From positions 686,045 through 750,044 of the forward strand of contig NW_022985561.1 of NCBI RefSeq assembly GCF_010093815.1: a stretch of DNA of 64,000 nt, in the 5' to 3' direction. Below, one piece after another: positions 32,488 through 42,969 of the stretch. This DNA is from Pseudovirgaria hyperparasitica. Taxonomy: Eukaryota > Ascomycota > Dothideomycetes > Acrospermales > Acrospermaceae. The translations under genes were made by a program, and so were the position numbers. The first letter of the stretch is position 1. Every line of letters begins with the position of its first letter. The notes below the pieces were generated by a model. That model was not told where the DNA came from and made no database searches. It was given only the letters and a program-made list of their open reading frames with translations.

Positions 32488-34096
32488 TTAACTCTGCTTT
32501 CCCCCAAACCCAATCCTGACCCCTCTCCTGCTCTCCACCGTCAACTTGATCTCCTCCTCAAACACCCCAGTCTCATCCCGAAACTCGCACCTCTCCCACT
32601 CCCTCGCCACCCTGACTAGCAAATACGCAACCTGAATCAACACCATATTCTGCGCCGGACACATGCGCACCCCTCCCAGAAACGGTACGTACTGCCACTT
32701 TGCCTCCCAGAGCGGTCTGCCCGGCCCCCACCGCTCCGGCTCCCATTCATCTGCATCTTCGCCCCAAATGCTCTTATCGCGATGCAAGGAGTAGAGGTCC
32801 ATTTCTGCAACTCTGCCCTTAGGCACAAATAAGGGGCTGCGCCCATCTGGCCCGCCGCCGACCGGTAGCACTGTATCGCGCAGCGCGGCGCGGCCTATTC
32901 GCGACGCGGGCAGGTGTAAGCGGAGGGTTTCGTTGATGATGGATTTTGTTACTGGGAGGGCTTTTATGACTTCGAAGGTGAGAGGCTGAGTGCCGAGAGC
33001 TAGGGCTTCGGCACGTAGAGAGGACCATGCCGGTGGGTGTTGGGCGAGTTCCCAGATGCAGTTTGAGAAGGCGATGGCGGAGGTGTCGCGGGCGGGGAAA
33101 AATACGTTTATGATTTGTGCGCGGAGGGCGATAGGGTCGGTGATCTGTTGGGTCATGCCGTCGAGGAGGATGTATTTGCCGCTGTCGTGTGGGTCGGCGG
33201 CCTTCTCTGCGCTGGGGAGCGAGGATGGGTTCAATGCTTGAGCGCGTTTGGCGAGGGCTTTGTGGACGTTCTTGTCGACGAATTCGTGGACGATGGTATA
33301 GGCGGGCTTGTAGCCGGGGTCAAGGGAGAATAGGAAGTGGAAAGGACCAGTGATTATGCGCAGGGCGAGATTGAGGAGGGAGCGGTCGAAGGCTTTGAGG
33401 AAGCGGTCGGTTTCGAAAGGGGTCTCGGGTTGGAGAGACTCGACAGACTGGCCGAATATGAATTCGGTCGATGTATCAAGGAACTGTTCGCAAGTAAGCT
33501 GAAGATATGGATCATTATTATTCTGGTCGTACCAAACGCTTTGCCAGATGGAGCATATCGAATGTCTCCCCGTCTTTGGGTATATGTTCCATGAATCGCT
33601 GCACATGATTCTCGAAGGATGGAAGATCGGCGACTTCAGCACGATTGAAAGTAGGTTTCACAAGAGCTCGTGAGTGCTTCCAGAACTCGCCATCATCAGT
33701 AAAGATTCCACGGTCTAAGAACGGCGCCCCAATGTCTCCCCTCATGGGCCCAACACCCCAGTCACCAAAGTTCGTGGCAGCGATTGCTTGTATATTCTCC
33801 GGGTCCGCCGTCTGGACTTCCGTGACTCCACAAGTCTTCATCTGAAAAGTCCCGCCAAGTTTCCTGTGCATGTCCCGGTAGAAGTTTGACCTTTGGCCTC
33901 GAAAATCGGCCATCCGGATGCGGCAAAAGAGATCCATACCGAGCAGCGGATCGAGGTTAGGGTATTTTCTCGGCGCTCGACAGCCATGTTGATGGACAGC
34001 TCTTCGATAACGCAGTCTCTCATATATCGCGAGGATGATTGTTCTCACGATGGCTACTCCAATGCATACGCCCGTGAGCGCGAAGAGGCTGACCAT
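32488..34096 (-). CDS. cytochrome P450 (CYP52/CYP63-like)
   Basis: Exons 34096-33533 and 33498-32488 give 524 aa. Residues 1-25 form a membrane anchor. The I-helix motif reads FFPARDTSA (about 322-329), the K-helix is ETLR (378-381), PERW lies near 443, and the haem loop is FLGGVRMCPAQ with the haem-ligand Cys near 468. Similarity in arrangement is to fungal CYP52/63-type monooxygenases, many of which oxidise alkanes or fatty acids; the substrate is not predictable. The join needs an intron of only 34 nt (33532-33499, GTACGA to TTCAG), very short for a fungus, so a frameshift in a decaying gene is an alternative. The ATG at 34096 is chosen over a GTG at 34150. A secreted-peptide gene and an UstYa-like gene lie next upstream. 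Confidence 0.85.
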
Positions 34097-34868
34097 GGTG
34101 CCGCTGTGTTTCAGATGAAGCCAGCTGTTATCGAATGGCGTTCTATACACCGGCTATACAGGGCATTAGTTGCTCAGTCCTTGCCAGCATGAATATGTCG
34201 CGAAAGGTATCATCGACATGGTGGGTTCAGCAAGTGATGTAGCAGGCCCTTGAATACAACATGCTTTCTCCCTCACCAGGAAACAGTTGCACTAACCTGC
34301 CTCTATCAAGCTTCTCTAACCAGTCTTACATTTCTTACAAATGAATCAGAAGTATGAGCTCATGGCGTCGTGATACAGCGCGATGCATGCAGATCTAGTC
34401 AGCAACGGTCCAACCCCGATTGGCTAGACTTAGCGCGAGCGATGCAACATGTTGGTCTGAACAGTCCACGATATTGACGACAGTGACGTCAAGGGTGTTG
34501 GCAATTCCGTGGCTTAAAGGATCGAAAGGGTATAGAGAATGAGCGCCAGTTTGGGGGTGTCTGAGTCGTGCAGCGCATGCATCCTAGACAAAGATCTCCA
34601 CCTGCGCAGGGTGGAATTTTTAGCGTGGGACGCTAGTGGCGTAAGGCCTGCCCTGATTGGTAGTTGATGACCATTTGTCTTAGCGATTCTTGTTGCAACA
34701 CATGCCGAGAGTACGAAAGTCATGTTGAAAATGGATTCTCTGCTACTTGCATTGAATTCTTATCTCTACAAACAACATTCCTCTAAAGTGAAATCTTAAC
34801 GTTAACGTCTACACAAACACTACATACAAACAAACCTTCAGCCTTGACATAAATATTCACTGGCCAAC
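34097..34868. promoter_or_regulatory. divergent intergenic region, P450 and secreted peptide
   Basis: 772 bases between divergent starts with no supported gene. A shared regulatory region for both genes is plausible but not shown. Confidence 0.35.
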
Positions 34869-35075
34869 ATGCAGCAACCAAACATTCTAGTTCTGCTCGT
34901 CGCCATTATGATCGGTACATCACTTGCGGCTCCAGTACCTGATGGTATGTATATTGAATCTGTGGAAGGATATAGCTAACAGGTAGTAGTTGTGATTGAC
35001 GACATACACTCTCAAGAAGATGACACACCACCAGGCCCAGCACCTGACGACTACTTGGGAGGATTCTTTAAATGA
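34869..35075 (+). CDS. 53-aa secreted peptide, two exons
   Basis: Exons 34869-34944 and 34990-35075. The first ~21 residues (MQQPNILVLLVAIMIGTSLA) are a clear signal peptide with an AxA-type cleavage site (LAAP). The remaining ~32 residues are acidic and Pro-rich (SQEDDTPPGPAPDD) and end in DDYLGGFFK. The intron (34945-34989) has GTATGT and a CTAAC branch. The TAG acceptor at 34989 keeps the frame open; a CAG acceptor seven bases upstream would give a stop after five residues, so usage of the former matters. No cysteine and no dibasic Kex2 site. It lies between a P450 and an UstYa-family gene, a context that suggests a precursor peptide, but this is inference. Confidence 0.55.
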
Positions 35076-35333
35076 ATTAAGTTATGGATGTGTACGATAG
35101 GGCTCGAAGCTTGCTTTGCTTACGAGAATGGTGATCTGTACTTTTAAATGATTTGATGATAGCTCCGAAGGCTCTGAAATAGAGTACATATTTTTGCTAA
35201 TAACATTTCGTGATCTTCCGCTCACAACCTAACTCAGACAAGGAGGAAAATACATGCACTTTCACTATCGATTCATTGAACATTCATAGTCTATGTGTAC
35301 AGGTACATACTCGTACTAGCCATCGAACAACAA

Positions 35334-36223
35334 TCACTCCTCCCCGGGCCTACTCGCCCCATTGCCCGTGATCCAGGGCGGCGTCGGGCTCCCGGTGGCC
35401 CTGAAAACATACCCTTCTGGACAGAACTTGTACTTCTCAATCTCCGGAAAGCCCTTCGTCTCTCTTCCGATGTCTCTGTAACATGCTGTATGGCTCCTTG
35501 CCCAGTCCTCAAGCTTGTCCCAGTTCCTGCACATGCGCGTTTGCATCACGCCTGCAACATTCTTTTTGGAGAATCCTGAGTAGCGTGGCGTATCATCGGC
35601 GTTGCACAGTGTGTCCTGGCGGAGGGACTCTAGGCAATGGAGATTGTGCGCGAGACCTTCTTCGGGGTCGATGTCGATCTGCTCGTTGTTGACGGCACGG
35701 AGCAGCGAGCGGCGGATGTATTGCTGTTGGAGTCGTTGAGTCACACGTGTTGATTTTATGGAATGACGATGTGACATACCAAACAGTGTAGATTATGGTA
35801 TCCGTTTAGTAAATAGATCCCTTTGTTCCCATCCCATGGCCAATGCTGCGCTTGCGGAAGCATGCGTCCTTTAACCCAGTCGTGAGGCAGCGCAACAATC
35901 CCTGGATCCACAACCCATGATTCCCATGCAGCATCTGCAATTGAACGATTTGGATGCGCAAAGATTGTGTCGTCACGATATGGTGTTGGGACGTCTCTCT
36001 CGAGCTTTGCGTATAGGCTCCGGTCTTTGTTTGTCACCTCCCTATCTGTGGCTTGGAAAGCGCTGTATGCCCACAGCGCATTTCCAACGGCTGAGAACAC
36101 TGTGATGAGAAGTAAAGCTCGAAAGGTCCAGCTGTCGTTGTGAGTTTCATAGCGGCTGTGTGTTCCTTGTGCCGTCTCATCATCGGAGTGTAATGGTGTG
36201 TATCCTTTGCTATGCGACATCAT
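35334..36223 (-). CDS. UstYa-family (DUF3328) oxidase-like protein
   Basis: Exons 36223-35780 and 35723-35334 give 277 aa. UstYa-family proteins act in fungal RiPP and other secondary-metabolite pathways, where they cyclise or oxidise peptide or small-molecule substrates. A single transmembrane segment lies near residues 35-54 (FRALLLITVFSAVGNALWAY). Both HxxHC motifs of the family are present: HNLHC at 143-147, just before the splice junction, and HNLHC at 174-178, followed by ESLRQ. The intron (35779-35724) has GTATGT and AACAG. The ATG at 36223 (MMSHSKGYTPLH) fits the usual family start; a GTG at 36313 would extend it. Neighbours are a secreted peptide and a P450. Confidence 0.88.
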
Positions 36224-36980
36224 GTTTTGCGATGGGCGTGCCCAGTAATGGTCTTCTTCTGTATGATGATATGAACTGTTCAATATACCGTCAGGTATGG
36301 AAGCAGTATGCACTATGATTCAGATACGTGGGCGCCACACTTTCCGGCAGTTTTTAGAGACCCGAGTGACGTTCTGCATAACACGTAGGACATGCTGATC
36401 GCCCGTCAAGCCCCATGAGCTAACTTCTAGCCGGATCGAAGATAAGACAAGTGTATTTTTGGAAACCGAGTACAAGATTTGCAGTATAGGGATTAGCCAA
36501 CAGCTGTCGGGGAAATGGGCTGCCCGTTAGAGCGACTGGCGTTCACTGCCAAGCACCTCGGGCCGCTCAACAGCGCCAACGAAGTCGTCCAGCACCGTCA
36601 CGCTGCCTGCGCCACCAACATCATCCCCTCTCCAGAAAACATACCTCCATTTCTGGACGGATCGATCCAACGTGCTTCATTGTTATACATCGCTCACTAT
36701 TGATGTATAACACAAACAAACTGACTGATGATTAGGCCAAGCCACTGACGTTTGATCTGCGAACAGGGAACCGCATCGGGGACTTGGAAAGCCTTGTTCT
36801 AGTCTCGCCGAAAGGTGGATTCTGCAATGGCACATCACCAAACAGTTGGTCTGAGTCCCGAAACAAATATGGTCACTAGCTTCCTTTTCCCATGTTCGAT
36901 ATAGAGAGGCTCCCGACCACGTTGTATCCATCCTGGCAACGGCACCTCCCGCACGCGATCTCCACGAACCGCAAGTCAAG
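36224..36980. promoter_or_regulatory. divergent intergenic region, UstYa-like and 7-TM genes
   Basis: About 750 bases between divergent starts. No supported gene. Confidence 0.35.
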
Positions 36981-38227
36981 ATGTCTACAACCTCCCGCGA
37001 GGGCATGATCGCATGCTGTACAGTTTTACCTGTGCTTGGTATCACAGTCGTTGGGCTCCGAGCCTATGTCCGAGTGTACAAGCAGAAAGTTGATTTGGCA
37101 TTCGACGACTATGTTCAGCCAGTCATTTTGGTACGTTACAAGTACTACTAGACCTGGATGAAAGCACTGACTGTGATTAGGCTTTATACATTGGCATGTG
37201 TATTGCAGGACTGATAGGTACGTTGGTCGAGACTATGCCCGTGGAATACCTCTGATCTTCTCATAGGAGTCTCAAACAAAGCCTTGGGCTATCCAAGTCC
37301 CGTCGGACCAATCGAGTATACTGCGCCCTCTACAATCCTCTGCATGAAGGTACGTCAGGCAGCCCTAGACAAAGATCACAGCAATTGACTATTGGATTGC
37401 AGCTGCTCTATGCCATTCAAATGATTCAGATTCCAGCTTTAGGTCTTGTAAAAATTGCCGCCCTCTGTTTTTACAGACGCATGTTCTGTGTGCACCGGAA
37501 AGGCTCCTTGGTCGTAATCATTTGGACACTGATATATGCCACAATACTCTGGATGATCGGATGTGTCATATCATACGCTCTGGGCTGTGGCACGCACCCG
37601 ACCGCTGCTTGGGGTGGTAACATCCCCTTTGCAACGTACTGCAAGGACATTACCTTGCGCTGGGAAGTAGGTTTCTCAGTGACGGACTTTGTGCTGGACA
37701 CATTGGTCTTGGTTGTGCCTTTGCCATCTGTGAGTCCCTGTCCACTCGTTGTGACCCTTCGAAGGCGGATGACTGATAATATGCAGATATGGTCTCTCAG
37801 AACGACATTCGGTCGCAAACTCGGAATAACCTGCGTGCTCATGCTCGCCCTTGTCGGCTACGGCGCCTCCATTGCACGCATGGCGGTTTTCATCCGGCTC
37901 GCAACTGGTGTGATGGGTGCCAGCGCAATCGATATCCAGTCGTCTGACACTCAAGCCATATGGTTCTCCCAGCTCGAAACCGGGCTTGCGCTTATTGCAG
38001 TAAATCTCCCTACGTTGTGGAAACTGGTGTCGGACTTCACATCTTCGAGCATGTATCACAGTCTCAGGAGTCTGATCCGAAGCTCGGATGAGAGTAAGGG
38101 GAGTGTAGTCGATGTCAAGTTCGGGAGGCCGGAGGGACGAGAGTCGGAGAAGAGCTTTGATACGTCAAGTAGTGCAAGTCACGAGAGAGGCGGGATCAGG
38201 AAAACAGTGGAATATGATGTTGTGTAG
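36981..38227 (+). CDS. rhodopsin/PTH11-like integral membrane protein, five exons
   Basis: Exons 36981-37130, 37181-37217, 37267-37349, 37403-37729 and 37787-38227 give 345 aa. Fungal rhodopsin-domain proteins are a large family of 7-TM proteins, some of which (PTH11) act as surface-sensing receptors; most are uncharacterised. Several hydrophobic helices are visible, for example LPVLGITVVGLRAYVR, GSLVVIIWTLIYATILWMIGCV, and GITCVLMLALVGYGASIARM. Typical motifs are FDDYVQPVIL at the end of exon 1, KIAALCFYRRMF in the middle, and LETGLALIAVNLPTLWKL near the last helix. The Ser/Glu-rich C-terminus is cytosolic. The last intron (37730-37786, GTGAGT, GCAG) is 57 nt and open, so only splice logic removes it. 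No CFEM domain is present. Confidence 0.85.
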
Positions 38228-39381
38228 GAATGAATTAGAAAGTTTTAATAGTATTCATATCTGTTATCATTCATCTCGCATTCTTAGTTCATCGAGTCTT
38301 GTAGACATTCTCCTTCCCGTCGTAATAATGACCATTATGGCCGCTACTCATCGCCAATTGTACCCTCACTGCTCTTTTTTCGGCTATAAGAATGAAGTTC
38401 TCCATCTCTTAGGTATATCGGACCTCGAAGAATGAGGCTCGATGGTCAACCGTCTTCGTGTCGGTCGCAGTTTTCTTAGGTAAGTCCATCCAGTGTTCCC
38501 ACAGTCATCCAGCAGCTCGACGAGCTTAGTGTCCCCTTGTTCGATGTTAGCACAGTCGTACAAGACTTCCAATATTTGCTATTGTATGAGATTATGAAGA
38601 GCGACAAAGTACATGAGCGCTCCAGTCCTCTTAATTTACTCAGCTCAAACCTTAGAGGCTTAGTATTCCCCTTGCTCTCTATTTGGAAGCTCTTGAGCGG
38701 TAAAGATAACCCAACTCTATGTCAAAGTACAGAGACAATGCGCAGAGATATACGGCGTCCAAAAGAAATGTTCAGTGATGTTTGTGCGCTGATGTTGACA
38801 GTGGTAGCGAGGAGGTACGATGCCATGATGACATAGTTTATTGCATCGTCGAGAGCTTGAAGCCATAGGAAGGGCAGGTTCGGTGAGAGGGAGAGAGGTT
38901 ATGGATGTTCTTGCTACGGCTTGAAGGTTTTCCACACTAGTTGGCAAGCCTATCTAGTGATTTTTTGATGGGTATTTGAAATTGTTCAGTCTTCGAGGGA
39001 GTTGTGGCGTTAAAAAGTAAGCTTTCTGTGCAAAATGAGATCTGCAGGAGTTGTTCAGGTATTGATTTGGGGGATAGGCAGTGAGAAGTTCGGCCAGTGT
39101 CGTGCTGTTCCGTTGAGGCTGTAGATGGTCAACGGGAGAACTCCAGCCACGGCGATTAACGAAGGATCGTAGGATGCCAATGCAAACCCCCAGAGAATTC
39201 AGATGTAACTGGATGTACTCTATAATGATCTGGTAGTATCTATAGTTGGAACAGAAACAAAAGAACCGCTCACCGACGATACTGAGTCACTGCCCACGCC
39301 CAAGTTCTTCAAACCCGCCAGGAGATCAAGCCAGCAAAACAAAAGGCATGGCACAGACTTGAACCCAAACCAAAAATTGCC
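38228..39381. other. start of the gene-poor compartment
   Basis: No supported gene; short frames on both strands are without coding character. Confidence 0.4.
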
Positions 39382-39488
39382 AAAAAAATCTGTAATCTCT
39401 TTGATTAAGTCCGTCATCCTTAGTGCAGGGGCCGAGCTAATCTTCTCTGTATCGTTTCATATTGACTAAGTGCCCGAAGGCGAAGTAC
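39382..39488 (-). ncRNA. U6: U6 spliceosomal snRNA
   Basis: Read on the minus strand, the RNA begins near 39488 with a short 5' hairpin (GCC-TTCG-GGC), then TCAATATGAAAC, the invariant ACAGAGA box (GATACAGAGAAGATTAGC), the AGC triad and CCCCTGCACTAAGGATGAC of the internal stem-loop, then a yeast-like AAAGAGATT tail and a run of seven T at 39388-39382 that would terminate RNA polymerase III. U6 pairs with U4, then with U2 and the 5' splice site in the catalytic core. Length is about 107 nt, with no intron. A TATA-like AATATATT lies about 17-27 bases upstream, as expected for U6 promoters. The 5' end is approximate. Confidence 0.93.
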
Positions 39489-42000
39489 ATCCAATTTTAA
39501 TAGAATATATTATGCAGATTAAAGAACTGCGGATAGTGGGACACTGTTTGGTACTAGCCGGGCACCCGTAAAGGTAGGTGCTGGAGGTGAATGTGGCCTG
39601 ATTTGGGAGCCTGTGCGCGCTATTGGCTGCAGATCTATGACTACACTGACACTGTTATGAGCTAACTTGAATTAAAAATGAGTTGCCTTGACAGTTTTCC
39701 ATCGCTAGATGACGGGGCATTGCTTTGCAGTGATCTGGGTTTACGCCACCACTGAAGCGTTGGCTAAGAAGGAGAGACACACATACAATCTCGGCTGTGT
39801 CCACGCGATTGTAGCGATCACAGATTAGCTGAAAGAGCGTAGTCATGAACCCAGGGATTGGAAGAAGAAATCAATCACAGTATCTGGAAATGGAAGTCTA
39901 CCGAAATGTACATTGTTTCTATATCTTGCAAAGGCTATACCTTGTTGACTCACTGTACAGAAGTTATTCTACACGTACGTACTATAGGCTTTCTTGATCT
40001 GCTATCTTTTCTGCATTTCTAGCTAATTACAATTATCCTGTCGACTGCTATGGATGATGGAGGTCATGCCCATCGCGCAGATATAGTCCTCACATATGTC
40101 AAAACCTGGAAGAAGTTGATCGTGCTGCGAGAGCTCTGATCAAGATCGCTTTCTTACTTGATGTCTATGCTTCTGGCTACGATCTCTCCATTCTGGCTAT
40201 GAGTTCTCTGATGTTGTGTATCGGAGCATGTACGTGATCGCCAAGGAAGAAAATTGCTTGCTCTGTAATCTGTATGTTGTAGTGGACCTCTTGGGACTAC
40301 AGAATGAGAGTTCAAGGAAATGAGGAGCCTACTCAATCTTTAGCTAGTTCAAAGTATACGTTCTTGAGAAGTCCAGGTTTCATGGGTACTGACCTCCCTA
40401 GCACTATGCGCTTGCTTGTGACATCTCGCTGCTTTTCGAAAGGAAGGTATGCTGCGAGCATGTTCAACATCTCTCTCACTCGCTCGCCCATGTTGTTTGT
40501 TCGTGGGCTTCCTGTGTTCCCCTGTACAGTCGGTCAAGGGGGAGTTTAGAGGTTAGATACACATAATTAACTTTGTATGCAGCGTAAATATAAAGAGTGG
40601 ACTTATCGAAGGCCCTCAATCGTAACCGAATCGTTCATTCTATTCTTACTAGCGTGGGTTTCAGTGACCTGCTGATTGTGCAATCTGCTTGTGGTCCAAG
40701 CGTTAGACCTTGTAATCCCCCAGTCCTTCCTCGCTTCACATTTTGCCCACAAACTGATGCACCTACAATCCCACACTCATTTTGGCTTGTCACAATTCCT
40801 TCAATCGAAGTTTGTGCTCATCACACCAAATCTTCCTTCCTTCCATGGTTACTAGCATCAATTGTGAGTACCACTCAGGGCACGATTCAGAACTTGAACT
40901 TCACATTTTTGTTTCAACTTTGACGCTCATATCTGATTCTTTACCACCATGTCACGAGTAACACTGTTCGGTGTAGATTTCAAGCAAGGCAGCCAAGTCA
41001 TTACTTCAATGAACTGATCTCAACCGCAATGACAAGGTCAAGACATGTCAAATACTTGGTACGTATACTCAACGCCACGAATGTCTACAGATTTGACCGT
41101 CAGAACCTCAGCTGACACATACTTTGCACTAGATATAGAGGAACTCAACTCTCAGCCTAAGTCTCAGAATTGGCAAGAGTTCTAGTCTGTTCTTTCAATG
41201 AACAGTTCATCCGACAGTCTGGTAGCTAGTCTGCTTGAACGCAGGATCTCAAATACAGATTTCTATACCGAGCAGGTAAAGAAAGTGTCAGGACATGTCG
41301 AAGAATGTGAGTCCGATATGTACGTCGATGGATTCCGGCCTTTCAAGGTCAGAGTCTTCTTCAGTCATCATGACGAGCTTCGCTAAATTTGACAGACCAC
41401 GGCTTGAGCTGAAAGTGCGTTCAAGGATTCTCGAAGCTCCGCAGCTGCACGGAGATGGTCTATTCGAGTACCTGAACGGTTCACTTCCGTGACACTTTCG
41501 AAAACTGTATTGTGAGGTAGAAAGTTTGACAGATACAGTATGAGTACTTCATCCCGAAGTAATTACGAAAGCTAAGTTGTCATAGTCAGGTGTACGATGA
41601 CCAATGCCCAGCAAAGACATCCCAAGGATACTACAAGATCTACAGGCCTGGAGTACCTCCCCAAGCGGCCGTCTGCTCACACCCTGTGAGATGTCACAGC
41701 CAAATCTGAGTACATCAGGGAACAATACACCCTCAAAATCAGAGTTCCACTTCATGCACAGAAAGATTTTTGCACGTCGACAAGTATGGTGCAGTGGAAA
41801 CACACAGTTACGCAGGAATCGAAATATACTGTGAATCTTCTTTCCAATCATAACGGACTAAGAAGAACTGGCGTGTGATTGACCACGTGTCATCATCATC
41901 TGGCAACCACGTCTTCCTTCAATGCTGAGCCAGCTTTAGACAGGTCCACCTAGCTATACCTAGGCTTTCATTCCCTTTGTCTCTCAACTCTTCTTTCATG
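39489..42000. other. gene-poor region
   Basis: No gene supported. Several ATG frames of 60-110 codons occur on both strands (for example 40304-40549 plus), overlap each other, and encode no recognisable protein. Confidence 0.4.
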
Positions 42001-42345
42001 GCGTTTTCGCCACCAAAGATCCTCTCCCACCTGATATATATATATATCACCCTGTGTATTTGGGTTAACTGCGATGTACACAACAGTGCCGTACTTGTCG
42101 TTGCGGTTGACCGCAAACGGCGAACATTAGTGATAGCCAGAAGGATGGCTATTGAGACATTCGCTTTGTCTCTTAACTCTTATTTCATGTCTCAATAGCC
42201 ATCCTTCTAGCTGTCACTGGTGTTCGACGTTGCGGTCAACCGCAACGACAAGTACGGCACTGTTGTGCACATCGCAGTTGACCCAAATACACAGGGTGAT
42301 ATATATATATATTAGGTGGGAGAGGATCTTTGGTGGCGAAAACGC
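42001..42345. repeat. 345-bp near-perfect palindrome (arms ~160 bp, 26-bp centre)
   Basis: The left arm 42001-42160 is the reverse complement of 42187-42345 with about eight differences; both contain a short (TA)n run and the sequence CACCAAAGATCCTCTCCCAC. The centre (42161-42186) repeats, in direct orientation, the 26 bases that precede the left arm (about 41975-42000, CTTTGTCTCTCAACTCTTC-like). The copied transcript would fold into a very long hairpin. A foldback or MITE-like element, or an inverted duplication, are possible; no target-site duplication was identified. Confidence 0.85.
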
Positions 42346-42602
42346 AATTGGCGGCCTCAACGTTGATTCATCGGTCGATGTCAAAGCCATCGAGGTATGT
42401 GGACACTGAAATCCTCGTCGGAGAGGTTCTCCGCCATGACTCGAGTCATCTGAGGAAGGGGACTGGCCTCGGTGGCTAGTCCCACTGTGAGCAATATGAG
42501 TCCGACTAAAGGCCATCACTTGTGCCACTCAAAACACGGTGATGGTCGTGCTCGCACACGATTGGAGTCCCTTGAGGTCAACCGAGCCTAGCAATTTTGT
42601 GG

Positions 42603-42702
42603 TCGTCGCCGCGGTGTATAAAATAGCAGGACGATAGTGGAGATCTATTCGCCCGATAGTGACCGATACTATCGTCCTGGCGACTATCACCGCGGTGGCG
42701 AC
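42603..42702. repeat. nested inverted repeat
   Basis: GTCGCCGCGGTG near 42604 pairs with CACCGCGGTGGCGAC near 42688 (imperfect), and inside it CAGGACGATAGT (42628-42639) pairs with ACTATCGTCCTG (42668-42679). Confidence 0.65.
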
Positions 42703-42712
42703 AGAGAGGACC

Positions 42713-42765
42713 GTGACGAAAGGGGAGATCGCGACCTCAGCCGTTACAATCTCCCCTTTCGTCAC
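42713..42765. repeat. 17-bp perfect inverted repeat
   Basis: GTGACGAAAGGGGAGAT at 42713-42729 is the exact reverse complement of 42749-42765, with a 19-base loop. Confidence 0.8.
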
Positions 42766-42907
42766 GACATGTACACCTGTGTTCTAGCACGAAACCACAT
42801 TACGGGAACCGAGTATCGTCACTCCGGTCGAGCCATGGAAAGGATGAGTGGAGGTTTGGGGATAGAAAAGGGAAGTTCTTTGGGACGACTGTAAAAGGTC
42901 CTACACT

Positions 42908-42969
42908 ACCCTGGACCTGCCAGAGTTGGAAACTCGACAGTCTCTACATGAAGAGAACAGGTCCAGGGT
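42908..42969. repeat. 12-bp inverted repeat
   Basis: ACCCTGGACCTG at about 42908-42919 is the reverse complement of about 42958-42969. Confidence 0.65.
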
